From Fimbriimonadaceae bacterium (GTDB lineage Bacteria > Armatimonadota > Fimbriimonadia > Fimbriimonadales > Fimbriimonadaceae), in NCBI GenBank assembly GCA_023957775.1, contig JAMLGR010000014.1, positions 55,392 through 119,391 on the forward strand: 64,000 nucleotides of DNA. Direction: 5' to 3'. Under the pieces are notes generated by a model. That model did no database searches and was not told the DNA's origin. It was given only the letters and a program-made list of their open reading frames with translations. The position numbers and the translations under genes were made by a program. Positions 52,487 to 59,880 of the stretch are shown here, in pieces. The first letter of the stretch is position 1. Every line of letters starts with the position of its first letter.

Positions 52487-53611
52487 ATGGAAGCAGTGGC
52501 TACCCCCGTGCAAGCCCCATGGAGTGGATTCGCCGTCGGCCCCGTCCGGGTCGACCCGCCCGTGCTGCTCGCCCCCATGGAAGACGTCAGCAACCTCGCT
52601 TTTCGGCTGATCGCGAAGCGCATCGCGGGGCCGGGGCTCATGTTCACCGAGTTCGTCTCGGCCATGGCCGTGCACTACAACGCGCGCAAGTCGCTCAAGA
52701 AGATGCGGATCGAGGACTCCGAGCGCCCCCTGGGCATCCAGATCTTCGGGGGCGAGCCGGACGTCATGGCCGAAACCGCGCGCATCGCCGAGTCGATGGG
52801 AGCGGACCTGATCGACATCAACATGGGGTGTTGGGTGCCGAAGGTGTGCCGCACCGGATCCGGCGCGGCGCTCCTCAAGGACCCGCAAGCGGCCGAACGC
52901 ATCGTCTCCGCGGTGGTCGGGGCCGTTCGGGTTCCGGTGACGGTCAAGGTGCGGGCGGGCTGGGACTACGAGCTGTTCGCGGCGCCCGAGCTGGCGCGCC
53001 GATTCGAGGGGGCGGGTGCCAGGATGCTCACGCTCCATGCCCGATTCGCCAAACAGGGTTTCGAGGGCGAAGCGGATTGGAAGCTGATCGAGGAGTTGCG
53101 GGAAGCGATCCAGATTCCCTTGATCGGAAACGGGGACGTGAAGGCCCCCGAAGACGCCCTGAAGATGCTGCGGGAGACCGGTTGCAACGGCGTGATGGTG
53201 GGCCGCGCGGCCATCAGCAACCCGTGGGCGCTTGCCCGCATCGTGGCGGGTGTCGAGGGCCGTGCCCTTCCTCCCGCGCCCACCTTGGACCAGCGGATCG
53301 AAGTGGCGCTCGAACACGTGCGGCTGATGATCCGCAACGAGGCGGAGTGCGACGGCTGGGAGGAGACGCTGCGGTGTCCCCACTACGAGGAGTCGGAATT
53401 GCGGGCGGTGCGCGCCCTTCGGGGGCAGTTGCCGATGTACATCAAAGGCGAACATGGGGCCGCCCAGGCCCGCGCACGCATCACCGCCTGCAGCACCTAC
53501 GCGGAGGTGTGCGACGAGTTGGAGCGGTTCGCGGCCTCCGTGCGCGAGCACTCAGAAGAGGCTTCGGAGGAAACGGGTCCAGACGCGGGGAACGTCGGGC
53601 GCCAACCGTAG
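52487..53611 (+). CDS. dusB: tRNA-dihydrouridine synthase
   Basis: 374 aa, FMN-dependent enzyme reducing uridines of the tRNA D-loop. TIM-barrel marks: LLAPMEDVSNLAFR, MFTEFVSAMAVHYN, PLGIQIFGGEPDVMAE, DINMGCWVPKVCRTGSGAALL with the catalytic Cys (usual NMGCPxxK; here Cys-Trp), VTVKVRAGWD, LTLHARFAKQGFEGEADW, LIGNGDVKAPEDA and GVMVGRAAISNPW. The C-terminal helical domain is present. ATG 52487; GTG 52496 also possible. Its last 60 bases overlap the convergent glycosyltransferase gene. Confidence 0.9.
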   Translation: MEAVATPVQAPWSGFAVGPVRVDPPVLLAPMEDVSNLAFRLIAKRIAGPGLMFTEFVSAMAVHYNARKSLKKMRIEDSERPLGIQIFGGEPDVMAETARIAESMGADLIDINMGCWVPKVCRTGSGAALLKDPQAAERIVSAVVGAVRVPVTVKVRAGWDYELFAAPELARRFEGAGARMLTLHARFAKQGFEGEADWKLIEELREAIQIPLIGNGDVKAPEDALKMLRETGCNGVMVGRAAISNPWALARIVAGVEGRALPPAPTLDQRIEVALEHVRLMIRNEAECDGWEETLRCPHYEESELRAVRALRGQLPMYIKGEHGAAQARARITACSTYAEVCDELERFAASVREHSEEASEETGPDAGNVGRQP

Positions 53612-54436
53612 CGCCTCTCGGTGGTGACGCCTGGCCGCCGCTCGATCCCCCTGCTTGGCAAGGTGCTTGGCCATCGAAGAGTGGGCGATCCCGACGTTCC
53701 GTTCAAGCGCCCTCCGATAAGAACGCCGCTTCGCCTCTGGGACCCCGGCGAACAACGTTTCGAACCGCGGGAGGATGTGGGCCTCGAGCAGGTGCCTTTG
53801 CGCGTCGTGGAATCGGTAACCCGCGTTGGCGAGCGAGCTGGAAAGCACTTGGTAGCGGACGTGCTTTTCGGGGATGTGCGCGAACGAACCCCGGCTCGCC
53901 AGCAGAAACCACCCGTACCAATCGGAGCAGCGCACCGTGTCCGCCACGAAGTTGCCGGCGTCGAGCATCGCCGCGCGGTCGAAGACGGCCGAGCTGGCGA
54001 TCACGAGGTTGCTCGGCACGATGTGGTCGAAGGAGAACGCGTCTTGGGGAAGTCGAAGATCGCGGGCGACCTCGCGGCCGTCCTCGTACAAATACCAGCA
54101 ATCGGAATGGACCATCACGGTCCCCGTACGCCGTTGCTCGGCCACCTGGCGATCCAGCTTGTCGGGCGTCCAGAAGTCGTCGTGGTCGATGAACGCCACG
54201 AGATCGCCCTTCGCCTCCTCGACGAGCCTTCTTCGGGCCTCTCCGAGTCCGCGGTTGGACTGCCGAAGGACCCTCGCTCCGGCCGCTTCGGCGATCGACG
54301 CGCTGGCATCGGTCGAGCCGTCGTCGAGGACGACCAGCTCGAAGTCCTGGTACGTCTGGGCGCGCACGGAGGCCAGTGCCTGTTCGAGCGTTTCGGCACC
54401 GTTGAACACCGCCGCGCACACGCTGACCCGGGCCAT
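53552..54436 (-). CDS. Glycosyltransferase family 2 protein
   Basis: 294 aa with a GT-A fold: VSVCAAVFNGAETLEQALASV, ELVVLDDGSTDASASIAE, NRGLGEARRRLVEEAKGDLVAFIDHDDFW (D-H-D-D metal site), then an acceptor region ending in a helical, TPR-like tail (AKHLAKQGDRAAARRHHREALRLAP). Probably makes a cell-surface or glycoprotein sugar; acceptor unknown. Overlaps the dus gene tail to tail by 60 bases. Divergent from the proline dehydrogenase gene, whose start is 40 bp away. Confidence 0.87.
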   Translation of the reverse strand: MARVSVCAAVFNGAETLEQALASVRAQTYQDFELVVLDDGSTDASASIAEAAGARVLRQSNRGLGEARRRLVEEAKGDLVAFIDHDDFWTPDKLDRQVAEQRRTGTVMVHSDCWYLYEDGREVARDLRLPQDAFSFDHIVPSNLVIASSAVFDRAAMLDAGNFVADTVRCSDWYGWFLLASRGSFAHIPEKHVRYQVLSSSLANAGYRFHDAQRHLLEAHILPRFETLFAGVPEAKRRSYRRALERNVGIAHSSMAKHLAKQGDRAAARRHHREALRLAPDVPRVWTRFLRSLF

Positions 54437-54476
54437 GGACGGAGGTTACCCACGGGGAGTACAATCCAGCGGCTCC

Positions 54477-55400
54477 ATGTTGTCCCGCACTCTCGTTCTC
54501 AAGGTCGCGAGCTGGTCGCTCGTCGAGCACATTGTTCGCAAGACCTTCCTCTTTCGAAGTCTGGTCAAGCGGTTTGTCGCGGGCGACACCCTCGACGAGG
54601 TGATTCCGGTCTGCGAAGACCTCGTCGCGCGGGGGTTCTTCACCACACTGGACCTGCTCGGCGAGAACGTCAAGTCCGTGGAGGCCGCAGTCGCGGCGAA
54701 GAACGCGTACATCGAGATGTTGCGGCGAATCGGGCAGAGCCCATGCCGCCCCCGGACCAATATCTCGATCAAGCTCACCCAGTGCGGCTTCGACCAAGGG
54801 GACGAGCTTACGGAGGCGCACTACCGCGAGGTGCTGGACTTCGCTCAGGCGATGGACGAGTGCTTCGTGCGCGTCGACATGGAGTCCTCCGCGTATACCG
54901 AACGCACCTTGCGTCTCGTCGAGAAGGTGTGGTCCGACTACAAGAACACCGGAACGGTGCTCCAGTCGGCGCTGTACCGCACGCCCCAGGATGCGCAACA
55001 GTTGATCGACCTCGGAATCCGCGTGCGTTTGGTGAAGGGCGCCTACCTGGAACCGGAGCGGGTGGCCTACCAGGACAAGTCCAAGGTGGACGAGGCGTTC
55101 GTAGACGTGGCGAAGAAGCTGATGCTCGAGGGGAACTACCCGGCCATCGCCACGCACGACGAAGCGATCATCGACCAACTGCTCGCGTTCGCCAAGGAGA
55201 GGAAGATCGAGTCGGAGCGATTCGAGTTTCAGATGCTCCTCGGTATTCGGCGCGACCTCCAAGAGAAGCTGCGGGAGGCGGGCTACCACGTGCGGATCTA
55301 CGTGCCTTTCGGGGAGAGCTGGTACCCGTATTTCTCGCGCCGCCTGGCGGAGCGCCCGGCGAATATGTTCTTCATTCTGAAGTCGCTGCTCAAGGGCTGA
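54477..55400 (+). CDS. putA: Proline dehydrogenase
   Basis: A 307-aa monofunctional FAD-dependent proline dehydrogenase (PRODH), first step of proline breakdown to glutamate. Family marks: LDLLGENV, NISIKLTQCG, VRVDMESSAYTERTL, VLQSALYRTPQD, RVRLVKGAYLEPERVAY, ATHDEAII, FEFQMLLGIRRDLQ and YVPFGESWYPYFSRRLAERPAN at the FAD end. The P5C dehydrogenase of bifunctional PutA is absent and not found nearby. The symbol is used for the PRODH part only. ATG 54477, 23 bp before dapA begins at its other end. Confidence 0.92.
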   Translation: MLSRTLVLKVASWSLVEHIVRKTFLFRSLVKRFVAGDTLDEVIPVCEDLVARGFFTTLDLLGENVKSVEAAVAAKNAYIEMLRRIGQSPCRPRTNISIKLTQCGFDQGDELTEAHYREVLDFAQAMDECFVRVDMESSAYTERTLRLVEKVWSDYKNTGTVLQSALYRTPQDAQQLIDLGIRVRLVKGAYLEPERVAYQDKSKVDEAFVDVAKKLMLEGNYPAIATHDEAIIDQLLAFAKERKIESERFEFQMLLGIRRDLQEKLREAGYHVRIYVPFGESWYPYFSRRLAERPANMFFILKSLLKG

Positions 55401-55423
55401 GGCTCGCCTAGTACACTCCGGGC

Positions 55424-56323
55424 ATGGGAGCCTTTTCGGGTCCGCGCGAATGGGGCCGTTTGCTGACGGCGATGTTGACACCGTTTGGCAAGGACGGGAA
55501 AGTCGATTTCAAGGAGGCAGCGCGCCTCGCGGTCTACTTGGTGGACGAACAGCGGAACGACGGCCTGGTCGTGAACGGCACCACGGGAGAATCTCCCACC
55601 CTCCGCGAAGACGAGAAGTTTCGGCTGCTTGAGACGGTCCTCGGCGCGGTGGGCGATCGTGCCGCGGTGCTCTTCGGTTCGGGAACCTACAACACCGAGG
55701 AGTCGATCCATCTGACGCGCGAAGCCGAGCGGCGCGGGGCGCACGGGATCATGCTGGTGAACCCGTACTACAACCGGCCCGGCCAGAACGGCCTTTACGC
55801 CCACTTTTCGACGATCGCGGCGGAGACCGGGCTTCCGGTCATGCTCTACAACATCCAGCCACGCTCCGCGATCAATCTCGAGACGCCGACGCTGATGCGC
55901 TTGGCCCGCATTCCGAACATCGTGGCGGTAAAGGAAGCCAGCGGGAATCTGGGCCAGATCTCAGAGGTGTGCGCCCAGAAGCCCGAGGGCTTTCGCGTCT
56001 ACAGCGGCGACGACGGGCTGACGCTTCCCATGCTGAGTTTGGGTGCGCACGGGGTCGTCAGCGTGGCGGGCCACGTCGTTGGCGACTCGATCGCGGAGAT
56101 GATCGACGCGTTCGCGGACGATCCGGGGCGGTCGCAAGCGCTCCACCATCGGTTGAGCCCCGTGTTCAAGGCGCTCTTCAGCGCGCCGAGCCCCGTGCCG
56201 GTGAAGTACGCGACGAGCCTGCGGGGATTCCAGTGCGACCGGGTACGCCTTCCCCTGGTTCCGCTCGACGAGTCCGAACGGCGTTTGGTCGAAGCTGCCT
56301 TGAGCGCCTTCCAGAGCAGCTAG
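55424..56323 (+). CDS. dapA: 4-hydroxy-tetrahydrodipicolinate synthase
   Basis: A 299-aa class I aldolase condensing pyruvate with aspartate semialdehyde, entry to lysine and diaminopimelate. LLTAMLTPFGKDGKVDF, VVNGTTGESPTLREDEK (G-T-T-G-E), VNPYYNRPGQNGLYAHF with the catalytic Tyr, YNIQPRSAINLET (usually Y-N-x-P-x-R-T) and the Schiff-base Lys in NIVAVKEASGNLGQ, then VYSGDDGLTLPMLSLGAHGVVSVAGHV. The Q-P-R-S form is slightly atypical but within the family. It fits the diaminopimelate-type MurE of this genome. Confidence 0.92.
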   Translation: MGAFSGPREWGRLLTAMLTPFGKDGKVDFKEAARLAVYLVDEQRNDGLVVNGTTGESPTLREDEKFRLLETVLGAVGDRAAVLFGSGTYNTEESIHLTREAERRGAHGIMLVNPYYNRPGQNGLYAHFSTIAAETGLPVMLYNIQPRSAINLETPTLMRLARIPNIVAVKEASGNLGQISEVCAQKPEGFRVYSGDDGLTLPMLSLGAHGVVSVAGHVVGDSIAEMIDAFADDPGRSQALHHRLSPVFKALFSAPSPVPVKYATSLRGFQCDRVRLPLVPLDESERRLVEAALSAFQSS

Positions 56324-56383
56324 GCGAGCCTCGGCGTTCCCTTCGCCCATCTGGCTCGTCGTAACTACAAGACAGGAGGCAAC

Positions 56384-57808
56384 ATGTTTCTCAGCGCATT
56401 TGTAGGGCTCGCGTTCGCCCAGGTGGCGGGTTCGACCGCCAACGAAGTGACCGTGTACAACCAGGGGTTCGCCCTGGTCAAAGAGGTTCGCAACGTCGAA
56501 TTGGTGCGGGGCCGGCAGCAGGTGTCCATCGTCGACGTGGCGTCCCAGATCGAAACGAACAGCGTCGGCATTCGGAGTCTGACCGACCCGAACGCGTTCG
56601 AGGTGTGGGAGCAGAACTACCAGTACGACCTCATCAGCCCCATCGCCATTCTCAACAAGGCCGTCGGACAGCCCATCCGATTCCGCAGGGTGTTGCCCGA
56701 CGGTCAGATCGAGGTGCTCTCCGGCACGCTCATCAGTTCGCCGACCGCGGTGGTGGGGAACCAGCAAGGCGGGTCGTCCTCGACGTACAACGGCATGGTC
56801 ATCCGCGCCGACGACGGGCGGATCGTCCTCAATCCGTCGGGCGAGATCGAGGTCTCGTCGCTTCCCGAAGGCCTGATCAGCAAACCGACGCTGGTGTGGG
56901 ACCTCTTCGCCCAAAAGGCGGGTCCGCAGGCCGTGGAGTTGAGTTACCTCACCCGCGGCACGTCGTGGAACGCGGATTATGTGCTGACCCTGAGCGGGAC
57001 GGGCACGGCGGACTTGCGCGGCTGGGTCACGATGACGAACAACAGCGGCGCGACGTGGAAGGACGCGAAGCTGAAACTGCTCGCCGGCGACGTGCAGCGG
57101 ATCCAGGAGATGGCTCGCGGCGGCATGGGCGGAGGGCGCCAGGCGATGGATGCGGCGGCCAAGGCAGGCTTTCAAGAAGAGTCCCTGTTCGAGTACCACC
57201 TCTACACCCTGCAACGCCCTGCGACGATCCGCGACCGGGAGATCAAGCAGCTCTCGTTGCTCGAGGGGAAGGGAGTGAAGGTCGAGAAGAAGCTGATCGT
57301 GGATTCGATGCAGAACTTCGGGACCTACTATCCGAGCGAGGGCGAGGTGGGGACCGGCAACATCAAGCCGCAGGTCCGCATCGAGTTCGTGAACTCCGAG
57401 CAGAACCAACTGGGCATGCCCCTTCCGATGGGCAACGTCAAGGTGTACCAACGGGATGCAAGCGGATCGATCCAGATGCTCGGCGAAGATCGCATCGACC
57501 ATACGCCGAAGAACGAGCGCATCTCGCTCGTGGTGGGGCGATCGTTCGACGTCGTGGCGGAGCGCAAGCGGCTGAATTTTTCGCGGACCAGCCCCCGTTC
57601 GTTCGTCGAGACGTTCGAAATCGAGATCCGAAACCGCAAAGAGACGCCGGAACAGGTCATCGTGCTGGAGCGCCATTTTGGGGACTGGCGGGTGACGAAC
57701 AAGAGCATGGAGTTCGAGAAGCTCGATTCGACGACCATGCGCTTCCTCGTGGACCTGAAGCCGAACGAGAGCAAGAAGGTCACGTACACCGTCGAGACGC
57801 GATGGTAG
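56384..57808 (+). CDS. DUF4139 domain-containing secreted protein
   Basis: 474 aa. A short signal peptide (about 1-16, MFLSAFVGLAFAQVAG) precedes NEVTVYNQGFALVKEVRNVEL, the typical start of this family. The DUF4139 region runs from about 180 to the end: VELSYLTRGTSWNADYVLTL, GWVTMTNNSGATWKDAKLKLLAGDV, and the final VTNKSMEFEKLDSTTMRF, VDLKPNESKKVTYTVETRW. Beta-sandwich, function unknown. AGGAGG lies six bases before the ATG. The heptamer array follows the stop by ten bases. Confidence 0.82.
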   Translation: MFLSAFVGLAFAQVAGSTANEVTVYNQGFALVKEVRNVELVRGRQQVSIVDVASQIETNSVGIRSLTDPNAFEVWEQNYQYDLISPIAILNKAVGQPIRFRRVLPDGQIEVLSGTLISSPTAVVGNQQGGSSSTYNGMVIRADDGRIVLNPSGEIEVSSLPEGLISKPTLVWDLFAQKAGPQAVELSYLTRGTSWNADYVLTLSGTGTADLRGWVTMTNNSGATWKDAKLKLLAGDVQRIQEMARGGMGGGRQAMDAAAKAGFQEESLFEYHLYTLQRPATIRDREIKQLSLLEGKGVKVEKKLIVDSMQNFGTYYPSEGEVGTGNIKPQVRIEFVNSEQNQLGMPLPMGNVKVYQRDASGSIQMLGEDRIDHTPKNERISLVVGRSFDVVAERKRLNFSRTSPRSFVETFEIEIRNRKETPEQVIVLERHFGDWRVTNKSMEFEKLDSTTMRFLVDLKPNESKKVTYTVETRW

Positions 57809-57818
57809 GGAGTGGTGC

Positions 57819-57853
57819 TTGGTCCTTGGTCCTTGGTCCTTGGTCCTTGGGGG
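57819..57853. repeat. Heptamer tandem array (TTGGTCC), 4 units plus one variant
   Basis: Four TTGGTCC units (57819-57846) and TTGGGGG (57847-57853), ten bases after the DUF4139 gene stop. The same unit opens the array after the MinD-like gene at 31.2 kb, also in sense orientation after a stop codon. Confidence 0.93.
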
Positions 57854-57982
57854 GTGAGCCGGCATTTTTGCCCGATCACATCCCTTCATTGATTGTTGCG
57901 CGCGCGTCGGCATGGGAATCGAGTACTATAATGATTCGCGCGCCGCGTTTTTCTTCGGCGCGTTCGATGAGGAGAGATTGCG

Positions 57983-58684
57983 TTGAAACGACTGCTGATT
58001 CTTGCAAGCCTTGCGACCCTCGCAGCGAGCGCGGGTGCCGTGAACCTGATTTCCGATGGAGGCTTCGAGCTGGGCGACGTCGCTTCGCCGCAGTTCACGG
58101 GCACTCCCTGGACGACTCAATACAGCTATGCGACGTCCAACACCAACGGCGGCGTCGACTCCATTTGGAGCGAAGGCTACATGCGGGTGATGGACGGTGG
58201 CAAGACGGCCAACAATGGAACGACCGGACATGGACTGTGGGACTCGGTGACTCGATCCGAGGGTGAGTCCTTCCTGGCGGTCAACGGTTCCACCAACACG
58301 AGCAACATCCCCTTCGTTCTCGAACAGGTGTTCTCGTACTCGGGCACGGGGCTCCTCGAGGTCTCGTTCGACTCGGTCAACCTGTACCGGCAGGACGTCA
58401 ACGGCGCTTCCTCCCTCAGCGTTTACCTCGACGGCACCTACCTCGGTTCGACGAGCACGCAACTCGACAACACGTGGCGGACGGCGACGTTCAGCGGCAG
58501 CGTGGCCAACACCGGAAGCCACACGTTGAGAATCCAGGCCGACACCACTCAGGCAAGTGGCAACGACTTTGGACTGGACGATATCCAGGTCACGGCGTCC
58601 CCCGTGCCGGAGCCCTTCACGATGGGCTTGGCGGGCGTGGCGTTGTTGGCCGCGGCTCGCCGCAGACTCCGCAAGTCTGCTTAG
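57983..58684 (+). CDS. PEP-CTERM secreted protein, function unknown (2)
   Basis: 233 aa. TTG start with AGGAGAG upstream. Signal peptide 1-19 (MKRLLILASLATLAASAGA). The mature part NLISDGGFELGD..., with FLAVNGSTNTSN, LEQVFSYSGTGLLEVSFD and DDIQV, has the layout of carbohydrate-binding, jelly-roll PEP-CTERM proteins (N-L-x-x-x-G-G-F-E start). C-terminal sorting signal VPEPFTMGLAGVALLAAARR, then RLRKSA. Followed by a strong terminator. Confidence 0.85.
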   Translation: MKRLLILASLATLAASAGAVNLISDGGFELGDVASPQFTGTPWTTQYSYATSNTNGGVDSIWSEGYMRVMDGGKTANNGTTGHGLWDSVTRSEGESFLAVNGSTNTSNIPFVLEQVFSYSGTGLLEVSFDSVNLYRQDVNGASSLSVYLDGTYLGSTSTQLDNTWRTATFSGSVANTGSHTLRIQADTTQASGNDFGLDDIQVTASPVPEPFTMGLAGVALLAAARRRLRKSA

Positions 58685-58707
58685 TGTCTTCCCAACTCGC
58701 ACTCAAA

Positions 58708-58740
58708 CGGCCCCAGCATCGTCGATGTTGGGGCCGCTTT
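58708..58740. terminator. Terminator between convergent genes
   Basis: A 13-bp stem (58708-58720 with 58724-58736, one G-U pair) with a 3-base loop, then CTTT, 24 bp after the PEP-CTERM gene stop. On the other strand AGTGCGAGTT follows, so it should work mainly rightward. Confidence 0.75.
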
Positions 58741-58763
58741 CCTGGGTCCGACTCCTCGGCGGT

Positions 58764-59789
58764 TCAAACCTCCCGCCGAAGCAGCGGGTGCTTCGCCATG
58801 AACAGTTCGTTCACCCACTGCGCCCGCAAGGCCATCCCGTGCACCATCTCGGGCAAGACGTGGGGGTTGTAGAGGGTGTTTGGGACAAAGCAGGTGAACG
58901 CGATGTCGTTCCCGAGGCTGCACCAAGAGCCGAGGTCGTGCCACCACTTCCAGTCCTTTCGCTCGAGGGCGTTCAGCTCGAGCGTGGTGTGCGCCTCCTG
59001 GTCGTCGCCCAGATTGATGGGCAGGCGGATCGTCAGGGAGAGACCGTTGCCGAGAAAGGCGTGCGGAAGGTCCGTCAGCACTGCGAGCCTGATCGGCGTC
59101 TTGCCCTCTGCGGCCGGGCCGGGATCTTCGCCCCACGCGAACTCCGCATGGAGGCTCGAGCGCCCATCGGTCGAGCACACGAGCGCAAGACGGCGGATCA
59201 TGTCGGTCGCCTCCTCCCACTCGCCCACACCGATCCACCGGCTGGGCTGGGCACCTGGCGGGACGAAGAACTGGTCGATGGCGTGGACCATCGGGTGCGG
59301 CGACTCGCGCATCCCGTGGGTCGGGTGTTGGGTCGACGCCACGGGTGTGCCAAGTTCGCCGGCCAGCGTCGGACCACGGGTGTGCGCGACGGAGACCTGC
59401 AGCGCCACCGCCGCGAGGAACAGCTTGAGCAGCCACTCCTTGTTCTCCTCCGTGACGTAAACCGTGCAGTTCAGGCGGAACGTGTCCTGATCCGCGTCGA
59501 AAACGAGGGCGTTCAGATTCGCGCGCGCCATCGCGGCCGCCATGTAGAGTTCGAACTGCTCCGCCTTGCCCCGACCGCGGAGCAAGTCGATCTCCGCGTG
59601 CACCCGGTAGATGCTGCAGAGGTTGTGGAAGACGCCGACGTCCGCCGAGATGGTCTGGGCGTAGTCCGAAGCCCACCAACGGAACCCGCGGGAATAGTCC
59701 ACGCCCCAGTGATCGTCAACGCGGAGCCCTTCGTAGACCTGCGCGACGAAAGCCGTTCCCAGATCTTCCCGATCCCGCCACGACGCCAT
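58764..59789 (-). CDS. Conserved-looking soluble protein of unknown function, 341 aa
   Basis: I do not recognise a family. The protein is acidic and soluble, without signal peptide or membrane helix. Two halves look alike in layout: an alpha-beta block with LNCTVYVTEENKEWLLKLFLAAVALQV (about 105-131), and a second with RLPINLGDDQEAHTTLELNAL and a Trp-rich stretch (KDWKWWHDLGSWCSLG, about 270-300). The pattern of beta strands followed by a helix at the end of each half recalls YbjN or type III chaperone-like folds, a guess only. A good promoter and a UTR hairpin (CACTCGG-AAA-CCGAGTG, 59803-59819) stand upstream, with GAGGAG eight bases before the ATG. Confidence 0.6.
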   Translation of the reverse strand: MASWRDREDLGTAFVAQVYEGLRVDDHWGVDYSRGFRWWASDYAQTISADVGVFHNLCSIYRVHAEIDLLRGRGKAEQFELYMAAAMARANLNALVFDADQDTFRLNCTVYVTEENKEWLLKLFLAAVALQVSVAHTRGPTLAGELGTPVASTQHPTHGMRESPHPMVHAIDQFFVPPGAQPSRWIGVGEWEEATDMIRRLALVCSTDGRSSLHAEFAWGEDPGPAAEGKTPIRLAVLTDLPHAFLGNGLSLTIRLPINLGDDQEAHTTLELNALERKDWKWWHDLGSWCSLGNDIAFTCFVPNTLYNPHVLPEMVHGMALRAQWVNELFMAKHPLLRREV

Positions 59790-59823
59790 CCGACCAACTC
59801 CTCACTCGGAAACCGAGTGTCCT

Positions 59824-59853
59824 ATTATAGAGACGTGGGTGCGGAGGTGCCAA
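59824..59853 (-). promoter_or_regulatory. Strong promoter for the 341-aa gene
   Basis: Read leftwards: TTGGCA (59853-59848), 18 bp, TATAAT (59829-59824), 35 bp before the ATG. This is the best sigma-70-like promoter in the window. It reads away from the end of the 900-aa gene. Confidence 0.7.
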
Positions 59854-59880
59854 TAGGGGCACGTACACCCTCCGGACAAG

